From contig JASLKK010000010.1 of assembly GCA_030747595.1 (NCBI GenBank), positions 1 to 64,000 on the forward strand: a stretch of 64,000 nucleotides of DNA. The letters are read 5' to 3'. The notes beneath the pieces were generated by a model that was not told the DNA's origin, searched no databases, and saw only the letters and a program-made list of their open reading frames with translations. Shown here piece after piece: positions 1 through 11,192 of this stretch. How positions within the stretch are numbered: the first letter of the stretch is position 1; each line of letters starts with the position of its first letter. This DNA is from Acidimicrobiales bacterium (lineage in GTDB: Bacteria > Actinomycetota > Acidimicrobiia > Acidimicrobiales > MedAcidi-G1). Made by a program: the position numbers and the translations under genes.

Positions 1-251
1 GTGGCGCCACCGACCCGGCGGCTACGCACCTCAAGCTGGGGACGGACGTTGTCGATGGCCCGCTTCAGCGTGCCGACCGGCTCCGAGCCGGTCTTGGACT
101 CGACGGTGGACAGGGCGCTGTAGACGATGCGCTCGGCGGTGGAGCGCTTACCGCGCTGCAGCACCTTGTTGACGAGCTGGGTGACAACGGTGGACCGGTA
201 GACAGGGTCCGGGGTCAACTCACGACGAATGGCGGGGCCTTTACGCGGCAC
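1..251 (-). CDS. rpsG: 30S ribosomal protein S7 (partial, C-terminus outside window)
   Basis: S7 organises the head of the 30S subunit by binding the 3' major domain of 16S rRNA and lies near the tRNA exit site. Only the first 83 codons are visible. They begin [14 protein letters not shown] and continue with the conserved [14 protein letters not shown] helix region, which is typical S7. I place the start at the GTG at 249-251, two bases after the rpsL stop codon, so translation is probably coupled to rpsL. This is the canonical str operon order rpsL-rpsG, which in most bacteria continues to fusA and tuf beyond the window edge. The gene is cut by the window, not broken. Confidence 0.95.
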   Translation of the reverse strand, partial: MPRKGPAIRRELTPDPVYRSTVVTQLVNKVLQRGKRSTAERIVYSALSTVESKTGSEPVGTLKRAIDNVRPQLEVRSRRVGGA

Positions 252-253
252 GG

Positions 254-625
254 TCAGCCTTCCTTCTTGGCGCCGTAACGGCTACGGGCCTGACGGCGCT
301 GGCTGACACCCGAGGTGTCGAGCGTTCCACGCACCACCTTGTAGCGGACACCGGGGAGATCCTTCACACGTCCACCACGCACCAGCACAATGGAGTGCTC
401 CTGGAGGTTGTGGCCCTCGCCGGGGATGTAGGCCGTGATCTCGCTCCCACTGGTGAGACGAACACGAGCCACCTTGCGGAGGGCGGAGTTCGGCTTCTTC
501 GGCGTCGTGGTGTACACCCGGGTGCACACGCCGCGTCGCTGGGGCGCGCCCTTCAGCGCCGGCGTGGGGTCCTTGCGGCGCTTGGATTGGCGGCCCTTGC
601 GGACCAGCTGCTGGATGGTGGGCAC
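254..625 (-). CDS. rpsL: 30S ribosomal protein S12
   Basis: S12 sits at the decoding centre of the 30S subunit and affects accuracy and streptomycin response. The protein is 123 residues, the usual length, and contains [16 protein letters not shown] and [17 protein letters not shown]. Lysines 43 and 88, the positions changed in streptomycin-resistant mutants elsewhere, are both lysine here. A longer in-frame opening runs upstream to 781, but I choose the GTG at 623-625 because S12 proteins begin [11 protein letters not shown] and a GAGGAG ribosome binding site lies about five bases upstream. It is followed two bases later by rpsG and has its own promoter candidate at 753-781, separate from rpoC. 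Confidence 0.97.
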   Translation of the reverse strand: MPTIQQLVRKGRQSKRRKDPTPALKGAPQRRGVCTRVYTTTPKKPNSALRKVARVRLTSGSEITAYIPGEGHNLQEHSIVLVRGGRVKDLPGVRYKVVRGTLDTSGVSQRRQARSRYGAKKEG

Positions 626-672
626 TTGTGCTCCTCGTGTCGGCCCGAAAGGGGCCAATTCTGATGGAAATC

Positions 673-692
673 TCGAACTCGAACTCGAACTC
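673..692. repeat. Short tandem repeat in the rpsL leader
   Basis: Three and a third copies of the hexamer TCGAAC (GAGTTC on the minus strand) lie in the untranslated leader of rpsL, between the predicted promoter and the ribosome binding site. The repeat is exact. I know of no function for it. It would be transcribed in the S12 mRNA leader. Confidence 0.8.
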
Positions 693-752
693 AGGTTGTC
701 TCTGGGGTACACCGCACACCCAGAACCGGGTCGCGGCACCGGCCAACGGACG

Positions 753-781
753 AGTCTACGGGCGGCCCCTGCCGGGTCCAA
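753..781 (-). promoter_or_regulatory. Predicted sigma-70-type promoter of rpsL-rpsG
   Basis: On the minus strand a TTGGAC -35 box (776-781) and a TAGACT -10 box (753-758) are separated by exactly 17 bases. Transcription would begin near 746, leaving a leader of about 120 bases before the rpsL GTG. The 226-base rpoC-rpsL gap contains little else, so this promoter would give S12/S7 expression independent of rpoBC read-through. Pattern match only. Confidence 0.6.
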
Positions 782-851
782 ACGTCGACCACCGGCCAGA
801 CCGACGACACGAATCGACCCCGCCTCCCGGCAGGGTCGGTCCGGCGGCCGG

Positions 852-3800
852 TCAGTCGGCTACAGGAGTGGCCTCCCCACTGGAATCCGCACCGGCCGGC
901 GCATCCATGGCGCCAGCCAGGTCGATCACGTCGGCCTCGTAGGCACCGGCGAAGGCATCCTCCCCAGGGCCGGCCTGTCCGGCCAACCACTCGGCGAGAT
1001 CCTGCTCCTCGTCGGCTGACGAGTAGAAGTCCATGGGCTTGTAGTCCGGCGCGTGGGTGGCTACCCGTCGGTACTCCTCCATACCAGTACCCGCAGGCAC
1101 CAACTTGCCGATGATGATGTTCTCCTTGAGGCCGATGAGCTTGTCGCTCCGGCACTCGATGGCCGCCTCGGTGAGCACCCGGGTGGTCTCCTGGAAGGAG
1201 GCCGCCGAGAGCCACGACTCGGTGGCGAGCGAGGCCTTGGTGATGCCCATGAGCTCCGGACGCCCTTCGGCGGGACGACGGCTCTCGGCCACCAAGAGGC
1301 GATTCGTCTCGGCAAACAACCGCTGGTCGACCTGCTCGCCGGGCAAGAAGTCCGACTCGCCGGGATCGTTGATCTTCACCCGACGGGTCATCTGACGCAC
1401 GATGAGCTCGATGTGCTTGTCGTGGATCGACACGCCCTGGTCTCGGTACACCCGCTGGACCTCTTCCACGAGGTACTGCTGGGTCTCCCGGACACCCTTG
1501 ATCTCGAGGAGTTCCTTGGGATCCCGGGGGCCCTCAACAATGGCGTCACCGGCCCGCACCTCGGCGCCGTCGGCGACCTCAAGACGAGCCAGGCCCTGGA
1601 TCAGATGGACGTCCTCAGTGCCGTCATCGGCGACCACGGTGATCTCACGACCACGACCCTCGTCCTCGGCGATACGGACAACACCGGAGATGCGGGCCAG
1701 GGTGGCCTTACCCTTGGGCTCGCGAGCCTCGAAGAGCTCGACGACTCGGGGAAGACCGCCAGCGAGGTCCTTGCCGGCCACACCACCGGTGTGGAAGGTA
1801 CGCATGGTCAGCTGGGTGCCGGGCTCCCCGATCGACTGGGCGGCGATCACACCAACCGCCTCACCGACCTCGATGGCCTTGTTGGTGGCCAACGACATGC
1901 CGTAGCTGGCCGCCGAGACGCCGGTGGGCGACTCGTCGGTGAGCGGTGACAGCACCCGCACCCGGTCAATGGTGGTGTCATCGCGCATGGCGATCATCTC
2001 CGGCTCACCCACGATCATCCCGGCGGCGAGAACGGTGCCGTCGCCCAGGGTGACGTCGTCAGCCAGGGTCCTGCTGAACAGACGGGTCTCGAGGTGGCTC
2101 CGTCGGTTGGGCTCATCGGGGCGGACCTCGTCGATCCAGATACCACGCACTCCCATCTCGGATGCGAACGGGTCAACGTCGTTGATGATGAGTTCCTGGG
2201 ACACGTCGACCAGTCGACGGGTCAGGTAACCGGAGTCAGCGGTCCGCAGAGCGGTATCGACCAGACCCTTACGAGCACCCGGTGTGGCAATGAAGTACTC
2301 CAACATCGCCAGTCCCTCACGGAAGTTGGACTTGATGGGGCGGGGAATCATGTCGCCACGAGGGTTGGCCACTAGACCGCGCATGCCGGCGATCTGGCGA
2401 ACCTGCATCATGTTTCCACGAGCACCCGACTTGACCATCATGTCAATCGAGTTGGCCTCGTCGGCCTCCAGGGCGTCGACCATCTTGTCGGTCACCTCGG
2501 CGGTCGCGGAGTTCCAGATCTCGACTTCCATCTGCCGACGCTCGCCATCGGTGATGATGCCCTTCCGGAACTGGGCCTCGACCTTCTCGGCACGCTTCTC
2601 GTGCGCGTCGAGGATGGCTGCCTTCTCTGGCGGAGTCTTGACGTCGTCAATGGACACCGTCAGACCTGAGCGGGTGGCGAAGTCAAAGCATGCGTCCTTC
2701 ATGGCGTCGAGGGACTCGGCCACCACCTTCTTCGGGTAGCCACGGGCCAGGTCGTCCACGATCGTGCCCAGCTCGGACTTACCGACCTGCTGGTTAACGA
2801 ACATGATCATCTTGGCTCGATGGCCGCCGACCTCGAGGGGCTCGATCTCGTGGCCCGGGAGGGCGGCGTTGAAAAACACGCGGCCCGGCGTGGTGGTGTG
2901 CCACGTGGCGGCCACGCCGTTGGCCGGCGTATCGATGAGCTCCGGGTACTCCGACGAGCGGTACTGGATGCGGGCGTGCAGGTGCACGGCCCCGGTCTCC
3001 CAAGCCCATCGGAGGTCGTTGATGTCCCGAAAGACCTTGCCCTCACCGGTCAGGCCCTCGCCCTCGGCGGTCAGGTAGTAGGCACCGATGACCATGTCCT
3101 GGGTCGGGGTGACCAGCGGACGACCGTGGGCCGGGCTGAGCACATTGTTGGCCGACAGCATCAACACTCGTGCCTCGGCCTGAGCCTCGGCCGACAACGG
3201 CAGGTGGACGGCCATCTGGTCACCGTCGAAGTCGGCGTTGAACGCCGCGCAGACCAACGGGTGGATACGTATGGCCTTGCCCTCCACCAGGACCGGCTCG
3301 AAGGCCTGGATGCCTAGACGGTGCAGGGTGGGGGCACGGTTCAGCATCACCGGGTGCTCGCGTATGACGTCCTCAAGGACAGTCCACACCTGAGGCTTGC
3401 GCCGTTCGACCATACGCTTGGCCGACTTGATGTTCTGGGCCAGTTCCTCCTCGACCAGCTTCTTCATGACGAACGGCTTGAACAGCTCTAGCGCCATGAC
3501 CTTGGGCAGGCCGCACTGGTGGAACTTGAGGGTCGGGCCGGCCACGATGACCGAACGGCCTGAGTAGTCGACGCGCTTGCCGAGCAGGTTCTGACGGAAC
3601 CGACCCTGCTTGCCCTTGAGCATGTCCGAGAGGGACTTCAGCGCGCGGTTACCCGGACCGGTCACCGGACGACCCCGACGGCCGTTATCGAACAGTGCGT
3701 CGACGGCCTCCTGGAGCATCCGCTTCTCGTTGTTGACGATAATCCCCGGGGCACCCAGGTCGAGCAGCCGCTTTAGGCGGTTGTTCCGGTTGATCACCCG

Positions 3801-4892
3801 GCGGTATAGGTCGTTGAGGTCCGAGGTGGCGAAGCGACCACCGTCGAGCTGGACCATGGGACGAAGCTCGGGCGGGATGACCGGCACGGCGTCGAGGATC
3901 ATGGCGCGCGGCTCGTTGACCCGGCGGCCGTGCTCGTCACGACGGTTGAAGGCAGCCACGATCTTGAGGCGCTTGATGGCCTTCTGCTTGCGCTGAGCCG
4001 ACAGGGGCTTCTGGCCCTCCGGCGGATCGATCAGCTCACGAAGTTTGACCTCTTCGTCGTCGAAATCGATCCGTTCGATGAGCTGGGCCAGGGCATCGGC
4101 GCCCATGCCACCCTCGAAGTACTCACCCCAGCGATCCTCGAGTTCACGCCACAGCATGTCCTCCTCGATGATCTGGCGGGCGAACAGGCTGGTGAACTCG
4201 TCCCATGCGCGGTTCAGAACGTCGAGTTCCTGCTCGTACTGGTCGCGAATGAACTGGAGGTCCTTGTCGGCGGCCTTAGCGCGAGCCTTGAGGTCCGACT
4301 CCTTGGAGCCCTCGGCCTCCATCTCGGCCAGCTCGGACTCGAGGTCCTCCTGGCGACGGTTCAGCTCGCGGTCACGCTCCTCCTCGATGGCGAGGCGCTC
4401 CTCGGCCAACTCGGACTCCAACTCCGGAAGGTCCTCGTGACGCTTATCCTCGTCCACCCACACAACCAGGTTGGCCGCAAAGTAGATGACCTTCTCCAAC
4501 TGCTTGGCCTTGAGCTCCTCACGGGGCTCGGTTCCCATCAGCAGGTAGGCCAACCAGGAACGGGTGCCCCGCAGGTACCAGATGTGGACGGCCGGAGCAG
4601 CCAGCTCGATGTGGCCCATGCGCTCGCGCCGCACCTTGGACCGGGTCACCTCGACGCCGCAACGCTCGCAGATGATGCCCTTGAACCGGACCCGCTTGTA
4701 CTTGCCGCAATAGCACTCCCAGTCCTTCGTCGGGCCGAAGATCTTCTCGCAGAAGAGCCCGTCCTTCTCCGGCTTGAGGGTGCGGTAATTGATGGTCTCC
4801 GGCTTCTTGACTTCGCCGTTGGACCACATGCGGATTCCGTCCGCAGTGGCCAGGCCGATTCGGAGCTGATCGAATTCGTTTACGTCAAGCAC
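852..4892 (-). CDS. rpoC: DNA-directed RNA polymerase subunit beta'
   Basis: Largest catalytic subunit of RNA polymerase. The 1346-residue protein starts [15 protein letters not shown]. The N-terminal zinc finger uses C60, C62, C75 and C78. A Glu/Arg-rich predicted coiled coil spans roughly residues 140-240. The active-site motif NADFDGDQM begins at N552, giving D554, D556 and D558 as the magnesium ligands. The bridge helix and trigger loop region follow, and the protein ends in a short acidic tail. The start is 68 bases downstream of the rpoB stop, and the two form the usual rpoBC unit. Length and motif order match actinobacterial beta' proteins. Confidence 0.98.
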   Translation of the reverse strand: MLDVNEFDQLRIGLATADGIRMWSNGEVKKPETINYRTLKPEKDGLFCEKIFGPTKDWECYCGKYKRVRFKGIICERCGVEVTRSKVRRERMGHIELAAPAVHIWYLRGTRSWLAYLLMGTEPREELKAKQLEKVIYFAANLVVWVDEDKRHEDLPELESELAEERLAIEEERDRELNRRQEDLESELAEMEAEGSKESDLKARAKAADKDLQFIRDQYEQELDVLNRAWDEFTSLFARQIIEEDMLWRELEDRWGEYFEGGMGADALAQLIERIDFDDEEVKLRELIDPPEGQKPLSAQRKQKAIKRLKIVAAFNRRDEHGRRVNEPRAMILDAVPVIPPELRPMVQLDGGRFATSDLNDLYRRVINRNNRLKRLLDLGAPGIIVNNEKRMLQEAVDALFDNGRRGRPVTGPGNRALKSLSDMLKGKQGRFRQNLLGKRVDYSGRSVIVAGPTLKFHQCGLPKVMALELFKPFVMKKLVEEELAQNIKSAKRMVERRKPQVWTVLEDVIREHPVMLNRAPTLHRLGIQAFEPVLVEGKAIRIHPLVCAAFNADFDGDQMAVHLPLSAEAQAEARVLMLSANNVLSPAHGRPLVTPTQDMVIGAYYLTAEGEGLTGEGKVFRDINDLRWAWETGAVHLHARIQYRSSEYPELIDTPANGVAATWHTTTPGRVFFNAALPGHEIEPLEVGGHRAKMIMFVNQQVGKSELGTIVDDLARGYPKKVVAESLDAMKDACFDFATRSGLTVSIDDVKTPPEKAAILDAHEKRAEKVEAQFRKGIITDGERRQMEVEIWNSATAEVTDKMVDALEADEANSIDMMVKSGARGNMMQVRQIAGMRGLVANPRGDMIPRPIKSNFREGLAMLEYFIATPGARKGLVDTALRTADSGYLTRRLVDVSQELIINDVDPFASEMGVRGIWIDEVRPDEPNRRSHLETRLFSRTLADDVTLGDGTVLAAGMIVGEPEMIAMRDDTTIDRVRVLSPLTDESPTGVSAASYGMSLATNKAIEVGEAVGVIAAQSIGEPGTQLTMRTFHTGGVAGKDLAGGLPRVVELFEAREPKGKATLARISGVVRIAEDEGRGREITVVADDGTEDVHLIQGLARLEVADGAEVRAGDAIVEGPRDPKELLEIKGVRETQQYLVEEVQRVYRDQGVSIHDKHIELIVRQMTRRVKINDPGESDFLPGEQVDQRLFAETNRLLVAESRRPAEGRPELMGITKASLATESWLSAASFQETTRVLTEAAIECRSDKLIGLKENIIIGKLVPAGTGMEEYRRVATHAPDYKPMDFYSSADEEQDLAEWLAGQAGPGEDAFAGAYEADVIDLAGAMDAPAGADSSGEATPVAD

Positions 4893-4960
4893 TGTGTCTT
4901 CCTGCGTCTCGTTGCGATGCGTGGCTGGTGTCTGGTTGGTGTCGGTCGCTCAGGGGCGGG

Positions 4961-7900
4961 TCAGCGGGCGAGAAGGCCGGCGGCACGCCGCTCGTCCTCC
5001 TCGTCGGACCCACGCTCCGGGCGGGACAGGTCGATGCCGAGTTCCTCGGCGGCGCGGTAGACATCCTCATCGAAGTCCCGCATTTCGATCTCGCGGCCGT
5101 CCTCGGCGAGGACCTCCACGTTGAGACACAGGGACTGCATCTCCTTGATGAGCACCTTGAAGCTCTCGGGGATGCCCGGCTCGGGAATGTTGTCTCCCTT
5201 GACGATGGCCTCGTAGACCTTGACCCGACCCAACACGTCATCGGACTTGATGGTCAGGAGCTCCTGGAGGCAGTAGGCGGCGCCGTAAGCCTCGAGCGCC
5301 CACACCTCCATCTCACCGAACCGCTGGCCGCCGAACTGGGCCTTACCGCCGAGAGGCTGCTGCGTGATCATCGAGTACGGGCCGGTCGACCGAGCGTGGA
5401 TCTTGTCGTCCACTAGGTGGGCCAGCTTCAGGATGTAGACGTAGCCGACCATGACCTCGCTGTCGTACGCCTCGCCGGTCCGACCGTTGTAGAGAGTCGT
5501 CTTGCCGTCCAGCTGAACCATCCGGTCCCCGTCGACCGATTCGGGTCGCAGGTTGCCGAGAATCTTCTGGATGGTCGGGTGCTTACCGGCCAGATCCTCT
5601 TCGTCCCATTTGGCACCGTCGAAGACGGGCGTGGCCACGTGGACCGAGGGCTCGGTGGACGGACGGGTCTTCTTCTCGATACCCCGCACCGGTTCGGACC
5701 CCACGGCTTCGCCGTCGATCTCCCAACCCCACCGGGCGCAGTAGCCGAGATGGGCCTCCAGCACCTGGCCAACGTTCATCCGTGACGGTACGCCGAGCGG
5801 GTTAAGGATGATGTCCACCGGTGTGCCATCGGCCTGGTACGGCATGTCCTCGATGGGGAGGATCTTGGAGATCACACCCTTGTTGCCGTGGCGGCCGGCC
5901 AGCTTGTCGCCCACGCTGATCTTGCGCTTCTGGGCTACGTAGACCCGAACCAACTGGTTGATCCCGGGGGGCAGTTCGTCGCCGTCGTCGCGGCTCTGCA
6001 CCCGGACGTCGATGACCTTGCCGGTCTCACCGTGCGGAACCTTCAGCGATGTGTCGCGCACCTCGCGGGACTTCTCCCCAAAGATGGCCCGCAGGAGACG
6101 CTCCTCCGGGGTGAGTTCGGTCTCCCCCTTCGGGGTGACCTTGCCGACCAGCACATCGCCGGGCGACACCTCGGCGCCCACGCGCACGATGCCCAACTCG
6201 TCGAGGTCGGCGAGGATCTCGTCGGACAGGTTGGGGATGTCGCCTGTGATCTCTTCGGCACCCAACTTGGTGTCGCGAGCGTCGATCGTGTGCTCGTGGA
6301 TGTGGATCGACGTGAGGACGTCGTCCTTAACTAGGCGCTCCGAAAGGATGATGGCGTCCTCGAAGTTGTAGCCCTCCCATGACATGAAGGCCACCAGCAG
6401 GTTCTTGCCTAGCGCCAGCTCGCCACCATCGGTGGACGGACCGTCGGCCAGCAACTGACCAGCCTTGACCTTCTGGCCCGGCGTAACCCGAATCTTCTGG
6501 TTCACGCAGGTGTCCTGATTAGAACGGACGTACTTGAGTAACTGGTGGGTAACCGTGCCGGTCTTGGCGTAGTTCATGGTGACCGACACGCCGTCGATGG
6601 CCATCACGGTGCCGGCCTCATTGGCCAGCAGCATGTCGGCAGCATCGTGGGCCGCGCTGGCCTCAATCCCGGTGCCGATGTATGGAGCCTCGGCCCGGAC
6701 CAGCGGAACCGCCTGACGCTGCATGTTGGCGCCCATGAGGGCCCGGTTGGCGTCGTCGTGCTCTAGGAACGGAATCAGGGCCGTGGCCACCGACACGATC
6801 TGCTTGGGCGAGACGTCCATTAGTTGGACCTCGGTGCCCGGCACGTAAGAGATCTCGGTGGTGGCACCGAAGAAGACATCCTGTTCGAGCTGCAGCTTGA
6901 GGTCGTTCAGCGAGGCGGCCTGCGGCGACCGGCGCACCAGCACGCGGTCGTTGCGGAAGGTGCCATCGTCGTTAAGCGGAGCGTTGGCCTGAGCGACGAC
7001 GTACTCCTCCTCGTCATCGGCCGCCATGTAGACGATCTCGTCGGTGACGCGACCGTCGATCACCTTGCGGTACGGCGACTCAATGAAGCCGAACGGGTTC
7101 ACCCGTCCGTAGGTGGCCAGACCACCGATCAGGCCGATGTTGGGGCCCTCGGGGGTCTCGATCGGACACATCCGTCCGTAATGCGAGAAGTGGACGTCGC
7201 GGACCTCGAAGCCTGCCCGCTCACGGGATAGGCCGCCGGGGCCGAGTGCTGAGAGACGGCGACGGTGGGTCAGACCCGACAACGGGTTGACCTGGTCCAT
7301 GAACTGCGACAACTGGCTGGTGCCGAAGAACTCCTTGATTGCGGCAACCACCGGTCGGATGTTGACCAGGTTCTGCGGGGCGATGGCCTCCACGTCCATG
7401 GTCGTCATGCGCTCGCGCACGACCCGCTCCATACGAGACAGGCCGATACGAAGCTGGTTCTGGATCAACTCGCCCACCGAACGGATACGCCGGTTGGCGA
7501 AGTGGTCCTGATCGTCGAGGCGGTAGCCGGGCTCACCCTTGGCCAGGTGGAGCAGGTAGGTACAGGTGGCCAAGACCTCGGACCGGGTCAGGACCGGCGA
7601 GTCGGGGTCGGGGCGCTCGAGCTCGAGACCGAAGATCTCCTCGATCTTCTCGATCTCGGGGCCGAGTTTCCGGTTCAGCTTGTAGCGACCGACCCGGGAC
7701 AGGTCGTAGCGACGCGACTCGAAGAAGGCGTTGCGAAGGTAGGCACGGGCGGCCTCGACGGACGGTGGCTCACCGGGACGGACCCGCTTGTAGATCTCGA
7801 GCAGCGCCTCTTCCTGTGGCGACTTGCGCTCACCAGCCTCGACGGCATCCTGCCACCCTTCGGGGAGCTGGTCCTTCTCCCACTGGCCCTCGAGGTAGTC

Positions 7901-8584
7901 GAAGTACCGGACGAAGCGGTCCAGGAATCCCGGCTCATTTTCCTCGTCGTAACCGAGGGCACGAAGCAGGGTGAACATCGAGATGCGGCGCTTACGGGCC
8001 ACCCGGGTTCCGGCGGTGACGTGCTTGCCGGGCTTGTGCTCGACGTCAAACTCGATCCACTCTCCCCGGTAGGGGTGGATGGTGCCGGTGACCAGCTGGT
8101 GCTTGGACATATTTCGCAGCCGGTACCGGTCACCGGGCTGGAAAATGACGCCAGGGGAACGCACGAGCTGGGACACCACGACACGCTCGGTGCCGTTAAT
8201 GACGAAGGTGCCCTTCTCGGTCATGCGGGGGAAGTCCCCCATGAAGACCGTCTGCTCCTTGATCTCACCGGTGTTCTCGTTCTTGAAAGCGGCGCGCACG
8301 AAGATGGGCGCGGAGAAGGTCATGTCCCTCTCCTTGCATTCCTCGATCGTGAACTTCGGCGGCGGGCACAGGTCCTCATCCGTCGGGTCGAACTCGAGTT
8401 CCAACGAGAGCGTCTCGCTGAAGTCGGTGATGGGGCTGAGGTCCCGAAACGTGTCAGCAACGCCTTCTGCGCTGAACCACTCGAACGACTTCCGCTGGAT
8501 GTCGATGAGGTGGGGCAGCGGGAGGACTTCCTCCAGGTTGCCAAACGAGTAACGGTCCCGGACGAGGGGGCGAGCAGAGGACAC
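4961..8584 (-). CDS. rpoB: DNA-directed RNA polymerase subunit beta
   Basis: Second-largest RNA polymerase subunit, forming one side of the active cleft. The protein is 1207 residues and begins [19 protein letters not shown]. The rifampicin-binding region [19 protein letters not shown] begins near residue 419 and is followed by the conserved [12 protein letters not shown] segment; I see no known resistance substitution there. The C-terminus carries the conserved KDDVLGRVK-type region that contacts beta', then a short charged tail. The gene is separated from rplL by 361 bases with a terminator-like hairpin and two promoter candidates, so rpoBC expression need not depend on rplJL. Confidence 0.98.
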   Translation of the reverse strand: MSSARPLVRDRYSFGNLEEVLPLPHLIDIQRKSFEWFSAEGVADTFRDLSPITDFSETLSLELEFDPTDEDLCPPPKFTIEECKERDMTFSAPIFVRAAFKNENTGEIKEQTVFMGDFPRMTEKGTFVINGTERVVVSQLVRSPGVIFQPGDRYRLRNMSKHQLVTGTIHPYRGEWIEFDVEHKPGKHVTAGTRVARKRRISMFTLLRALGYDEENEPGFLDRFVRYFDYLEGQWEKDQLPEGWQDAVEAGERKSPQEEALLEIYKRVRPGEPPSVEAARAYLRNAFFESRRYDLSRVGRYKLNRKLGPEIEKIEEIFGLELERPDPDSPVLTRSEVLATCTYLLHLAKGEPGYRLDDQDHFANRRIRSVGELIQNQLRIGLSRMERVVRERMTTMDVEAIAPQNLVNIRPVVAAIKEFFGTSQLSQFMDQVNPLSGLTHRRRLSALGPGGLSRERAGFEVRDVHFSHYGRMCPIETPEGPNIGLIGGLATYGRVNPFGFIESPYRKVIDGRVTDEIVYMAADDEEEYVVAQANAPLNDDGTFRNDRVLVRRSPQAASLNDLKLQLEQDVFFGATTEISYVPGTEVQLMDVSPKQIVSVATALIPFLEHDDANRALMGANMQRQAVPLVRAEAPYIGTGIEASAAHDAADMLLANEAGTVMAIDGVSVTMNYAKTGTVTHQLLKYVRSNQDTCVNQKIRVTPGQKVKAGQLLADGPSTDGGELALGKNLLVAFMSWEGYNFEDAIILSERLVKDDVLTSIHIHEHTIDARDTKLGAEEITGDIPNLSDEILADLDELGIVRVGAEVSPGDVLVGKVTPKGETELTPEERLLRAIFGEKSREVRDTSLKVPHGETGKVIDVRVQSRDDGDELPPGINQLVRVYVAQKRKISVGDKLAGRHGNKGVISKILPIEDMPYQADGTPVDIILNPLGVPSRMNVGQVLEAHLGYCARWGWEIDGEAVGSEPVRGIEKKTRPSTEPSVHVATPVFDGAKWDEEDLAGKHPTIQKILGNLRPESVDGDRMVQLDGKTTLYNGRTGEAYDSEVMVGYVYILKLAHLVDDKIHARSTGPYSMITQQPLGGKAQFGGQRFGEMEVWALEAYGAAYCLQELLTIKSDDVLGRVKVYEAIVKGDNIPEPGIPESFKVLIKEMQSLCLNVEVLAEDGREIEMRDFDEDVYRAAEELGIDLSRPERGSDEEDERRAAGLLAR

Positions 8585-8688
8585 CTAGAACTCCTGGCCA
8601 GGGGAAACGGACGTGGTGGTCACCGTGGACACGTCGACGAACGCCAAGAAAACAGCACGAATGGCGGGCGCGACCACGGCAACTGGGG

Positions 8689-8718
8689 ATCCTAACGGTC
8701 GCGCGCAGGCAGGCACAA
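8689..8718 (-). promoter_or_regulatory. Predicted rpoB promoter, proximal
   Basis: Minus-strand TTGTGC (8713-8718) and TAGGAT (8689-8694) are spaced by 18 bases. The predicted start near 8682 gives a leader of about 100 bases to rpoB. Pattern match only; weaker -35 than the distal candidate. Confidence 0.45.
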
Positions 8719-8766
8719 CCCCTGCGGGGCAGCACCATCCAGCCCCATAGGGCTGATCTGACGCGC

Positions 8767-8795
8767 ACGGTACGGGTTCAGCGCGTGCCGGTCAA
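8767..8795 (-). promoter_or_regulatory. Predicted rpoB promoter, distal
   Basis: Minus-strand TTGACC (8790-8795) and TACCGT (8767-8772) are separated by 17 bases. This is the best promoter-like pair in the intergenic region and lies downstream of the hairpin that follows rplL. Transcription would start near 8760. Confidence 0.6.
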
Positions 8796-8868
8796 GGACC
8801 GTCCCCGATCGAGAGGTGAACGGAACCGACGGGCAACCCGAAGCGACAGGTAACCCATGGAAAACAAC

Positions 8869-8908
8869 GGAACCCCGGGCCTCGTCCAAAGACGGGGACC
8901 CGGGGTCC
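8869..8908 (-). terminator. Terminator or attenuator after rplL
   Basis: An imperfect GC-rich inverted repeat of about 18 bases per arm with a 4-base loop (8887-8890) is followed on the minus strand by GTTGTTTT. A second small hairpin, CGCCCC/GGGGCG, sits between it and the rplL stop at 8915-8932. In other bacteria partial termination between rplL and rpoB reduces polymerase relative to L7/L12 synthesis, and this element is placed to do the same. Confidence 0.6.
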
Positions 8909-8945
8909 GTACGAACGCCCCAACAATGGGGCGCTTAACGAGTTG

Positions 8946-9326
8946 CTACTTAAGCTCGATGCTGGCCCCGGCGGCCTCGAGGGCCTCCTTGGCCTTCTCG
9001 GCGTCTTCCTTGGTAGCGCCTTCCAGCACAGTCCCCGGAGCGCCATCGACCAGGTCCTTGGCGTCCTTCAGACCAAGGTTGGTCAACGAACGCACCTCCT
9101 TGATGACCTGGATCTTCTTGTCGCCAGCGCCGGTCAGGACGACGTCGAAGGAGTCCTTCTCCTCCTCCTCGCCACCAGCGTCGCCACCGACCGGGGCCGC
9201 AGCAGCCGTGGCCACCGGGGCCGCAGCGGTCACGCCGAACTTCTCTTCGAAGTCCGACAGCAGCTCACTAAGTTCCAGCACGGTCATCCCGGCGATCGCG
9301 TCCAGGATCTCTTCCTTCGTCGCCAT
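8946..9326 (-). CDS. rplL: 50S ribosomal protein L7/L12
   Basis: L7/L12 forms the flexible ribosomal stalk that recruits translation GTPases. The 126-residue protein has the N-terminal dimerisation domain ([16 protein letters not shown]), an Ala/Gly hinge with an acidic stretch, and the C-terminal domain with [23 protein letters not shown] that contacts elongation factors. It ends ASIELK, a usual ending. It begins two bases after the rplJ stop, so expression is probably coupled to L10, its ribosome anchor. A hairpin follows the stop directly. Confidence 0.97.
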   Translation of the reverse strand: MATKEEILDAIAGMTVLELSELLSDFEEKFGVTAAAPVATAAAAPVGGDAGGEEEEKDSFDVVLTGAGDKKIQVIKEVRSLTNLGLKDAKDLVDGAPGTVLEGATKEDAEKAKEALEAAGASIELK

Positions 9327-9328
9327 GA

Positions 9329-10021
9329 TTACTCCTCTTCTTCGTTGTCGTCTTGGCTGACAGGTGCACCGACGGTGTCGGTGCCTTCGTCCGCTGCCTT
9401 CTCCTCCGTGGAGGAGTCAGTAGCATCGGTTTCCTCGGCGGCGGGTGCCGCATCGGTCTCGTCCACAGTGGGAGCGCCCGGGGCACCCCCCTGCTCTATA
9501 AGGGCCTGTAGTGCGTAGGCCATGTTCTGCGGCAGTGCCTTAAGCAGAGCGGCGAACTGCTGCATCGGGGCGGCCATGGCGCCGGCCAGCTGGGCCAGTA
9601 GCACCTCGCGCGGGGCGATTTCAGCCAGTGCTGAGATCTCCTCGGCGGTCAGCCGCTTCTCGTCCAGCAGGCCACCCTTGATGATCAGAGCCTCGTTCGC
9701 CTTGGCAAACTCCTTGAGTGCCTTGGCTACACCTACCGGATCGCCGGCGGAACCGTCGGCCTGCTCGCCCACGAAGGCAATAGCCGTCGGGCCGGTCAAC
9801 AGGTCGTCAATCTCGAGGCCCAGCTCCTCGACGGCGAAGCGCACCAGGGTGTTCTTGTACACCTTGTATTCGCCGCCAGACTCGCGTAGGGCCCTACGCA
9901 GTTCGGCCATGGCCGGAACATCAAGGCCCCGGTACTCGGTCAGGACCGCGGCATCGCTGGCCGAGAACTTCTCTCGGACCTCGTCGACCACCGCGATCTT
10001 CTCGGATCGGGCTTCTCCCAC
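9329..10021 (-). CDS. rplJ: 50S ribosomal protein L10
   Basis: L10 anchors L7/L12 dimers to the ribosome and in many bacteria represses its own operon through a leader RNA. The core ([21 protein letters not shown], then [17 protein letters not shown] and [15 protein letters not shown]) is standard. Two GTG codons compete as the start. The one at 10025-10027 lies only one base after the AGGAGG box, whereas the one at 10019-10021 is seven bases away, so I choose the latter (230 residues). The C-terminal 50 or so residues form an acidic, Ala/Thr-rich tail not needed for the L10 fold; typical L10 is about 170 residues. Confidence 0.95.
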   Translation of the reverse strand: MGEARSEKIAVVDEVREKFSASDAAVLTEYRGLDVPAMAELRRALRESGGEYKVYKNTLVRFAVEELGLEIDDLLTGPTAIAFVGEQADGSAGDPVGVAKALKEFAKANEALIIKGGLLDEKRLTAEEISALAEIAPREVLLAQLAGAMAAPMQQFAALLKALPQNMAYALQALIEQGGAPGAPTVDETDAAPAAEETDATDSSTEEKAADEGTDTVGAPVSQDDNEEEE

Positions 10022-10357
10022 GCTCACACCTCCTCGTCTGTTCTATTCGGTCGGGCCGGCGCTGCCGTACCCACCCGGTTTGCGGTTGTCCTGTCATGCC
10101 GACCCGATGGTCGGCCGCACACCGCAGACCGGGACCCGGGCAAACCCGGGTCCGATCAGGAGGTCTCCCCTGCTCGGGCGGTCGATCGGTGCGCCGGACG
10201 GATCCGGTGGGCATCGGGACTCGTTCTGCGCCGTGGCGCAACCCGGAGGTCTTCGGTGAGCGTGTCGATTGTGTCGGTCAGGGTACCGGCGACGGCCGGT
10301 GCCCCCACCGGGGAGTGATCCCGTTACCCAGAGATCCGGGTTGCCGGGAAAACCGGA
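10022..10357 (-). other. rplA-rplJ intergenic leader region
   Basis: A 336-base gene-free stretch upstream of rplJ. It contains the L10-leader-like motif at 10235-10258 and a perfect 9-bp hairpin (10132-10140 with 10145-10153, loop CAAA). I could not identify a convincing -35/-10 pair, so rplJL may be transcribed from the rplK promoter. Confidence 0.55.
10150..10260 (-). ncRNA. Candidate L10 (rplJ) leader RNA
   Basis: On the minus strand the segment CACCGAAGACCTCCGGGTTG at 10239-10258 resembles the conserved 'GAAGACCG-GGG' core of L10 leader RNAs, which bind the L10/L12 complex and repress translation. The position, within the untranslated region upstream of rplJ, is as expected. A GC-rich hairpin at 10132-10153 follows. 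This is a motif recollection, not a covariance-model hit. Confidence 0.5.
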
Positions 10358-11053
10358 TCAGTCAGTGAGGCGACCCGGATCAATGCGGATCCCAGGGCCC
10401 ATCGTCGACGAGATCGATACCTTCTTGAAGTACCGGCCCTTGGCCGACGACGGCTTCAGGCGCTCGATCTCGTCGAGGGCCGCCAACAGGTTGGCGCCCA
10501 GCGCGGCGGCGTCGAAGCTGACCTTGCCGATCGGCAGGTGGACGTTTCCGTACCTATCGGTGCGGAACTCCACCTTGCCGCCCTTGAACTCTCCGACCGC
10601 CTTGGCCACATCATCGGTGACCGTGCCGGACTTCGGGTTGGGCATAAGCCCGCGCGGTCCGAGGGCCCGACCGAGCTTTCCGACGGTGGGCATCATGTCC
10701 GGGGTAGCAATGGCCACATCGAAGTCGAGCATGCCGCCCTCAACCTCGGCGGCCAGATCGTCACCACCTACGTGGTCGGCGCCCGCCTCACGGGCTGCGT
10801 TGGCGGCTTCACCCTGCGCGAACACGGCGACACGGACGTCCTTGCCGGTTCCCGACGGGAGGGCGACGGTGCCACGCACCATCTCCTCGGCCTTGCGGGG
10901 GTCGACGCTAAGGCGGACCAGTAGGTCTACCCCCTCGTCGAACTTCGCCCCGGCCAATGACAATGCCAGGTCGAGAGCCTCGGTCGCCGAGTACATCTGA
11001 TCGCGGTCGTATCTTGACGATGCGTCCGTGTACCGCTTGCCTTGCTTACCCAT
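10358..11053 (-). CDS. rplA: 50S ribosomal protein L1
   Basis: L1 forms the mobile stalk at the ribosomal E site and can act as a translational repressor of the L11 operon. The 231-residue protein starts [19 protein letters not shown] choose the ATG at 11051-11053, preceded by AGGAAGAAGG, rather than an in-frame opening that extends 60 codons further upstream. The motif [25 protein letters not shown] is the L1 signature region (broken here by normal sequence only). It lies 139 bases downstream of rplK. The gap holds a hairpin at 11167-11183 but no U-tract. Confidence 0.97.
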   Translation of the reverse strand: MGKQGKRYTDASSRYDRDQMYSATEALDLALSLAGAKFDEGVDLLVRLSVDPRKAEEMVRGTVALPSGTGKDVRVAVFAQGEAANAAREAGADHVGGDDLAAEVEGGMLDFDVAIATPDMMPTVGKLGRALGPRGLMPNPKSGTVTDDVAKAVGEFKGGKVEFRTDRYGNVHLPIGKVSFDAAALGANLLAALDEIERLKPSSAKGRYFKKVSISSTMGPGIRIDPGRLTD

Positions 11054-11192
11054 GTCGCCTTCTTCCTGTTCCAGCTCCCTCGGGCGGGTCGGTGTCTCCG
11101 GTGGGGCGAGGTCCTCCCCCATCCCGGAACCGCTGTTGCGGTGACCCTCGATCTCAGTTTTTAGATTCCCGGTCGAACCGGGAGCCGCCAGC

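Larger units (their letters stand above)
8585..8945 (-). other. rplL-rpoB intergenic control region
   Basis: This 361-base gene-free stretch holds, in the direction of transcription, a small hairpin just after rplL (8915-8932), a strong GC-rich hairpin with a U-rich tail (8869-8908), and two -35/-10 pairs (8767-8795 and 8689-8718). I see no open reading frame with family support. The arrangement allows rpoBC to be set separately from the ribosomal stalk genes. Confidence 0.6.

Noticed and set aside
11167-11183. TCCCGGT-TCG-ACCGGGA hairpin after rplK as an intrinsic terminator
   Set aside because: On the minus strand it is followed by ATCTAAAAAC, an A-run and not a U-run, and rplA follows in the same direction.
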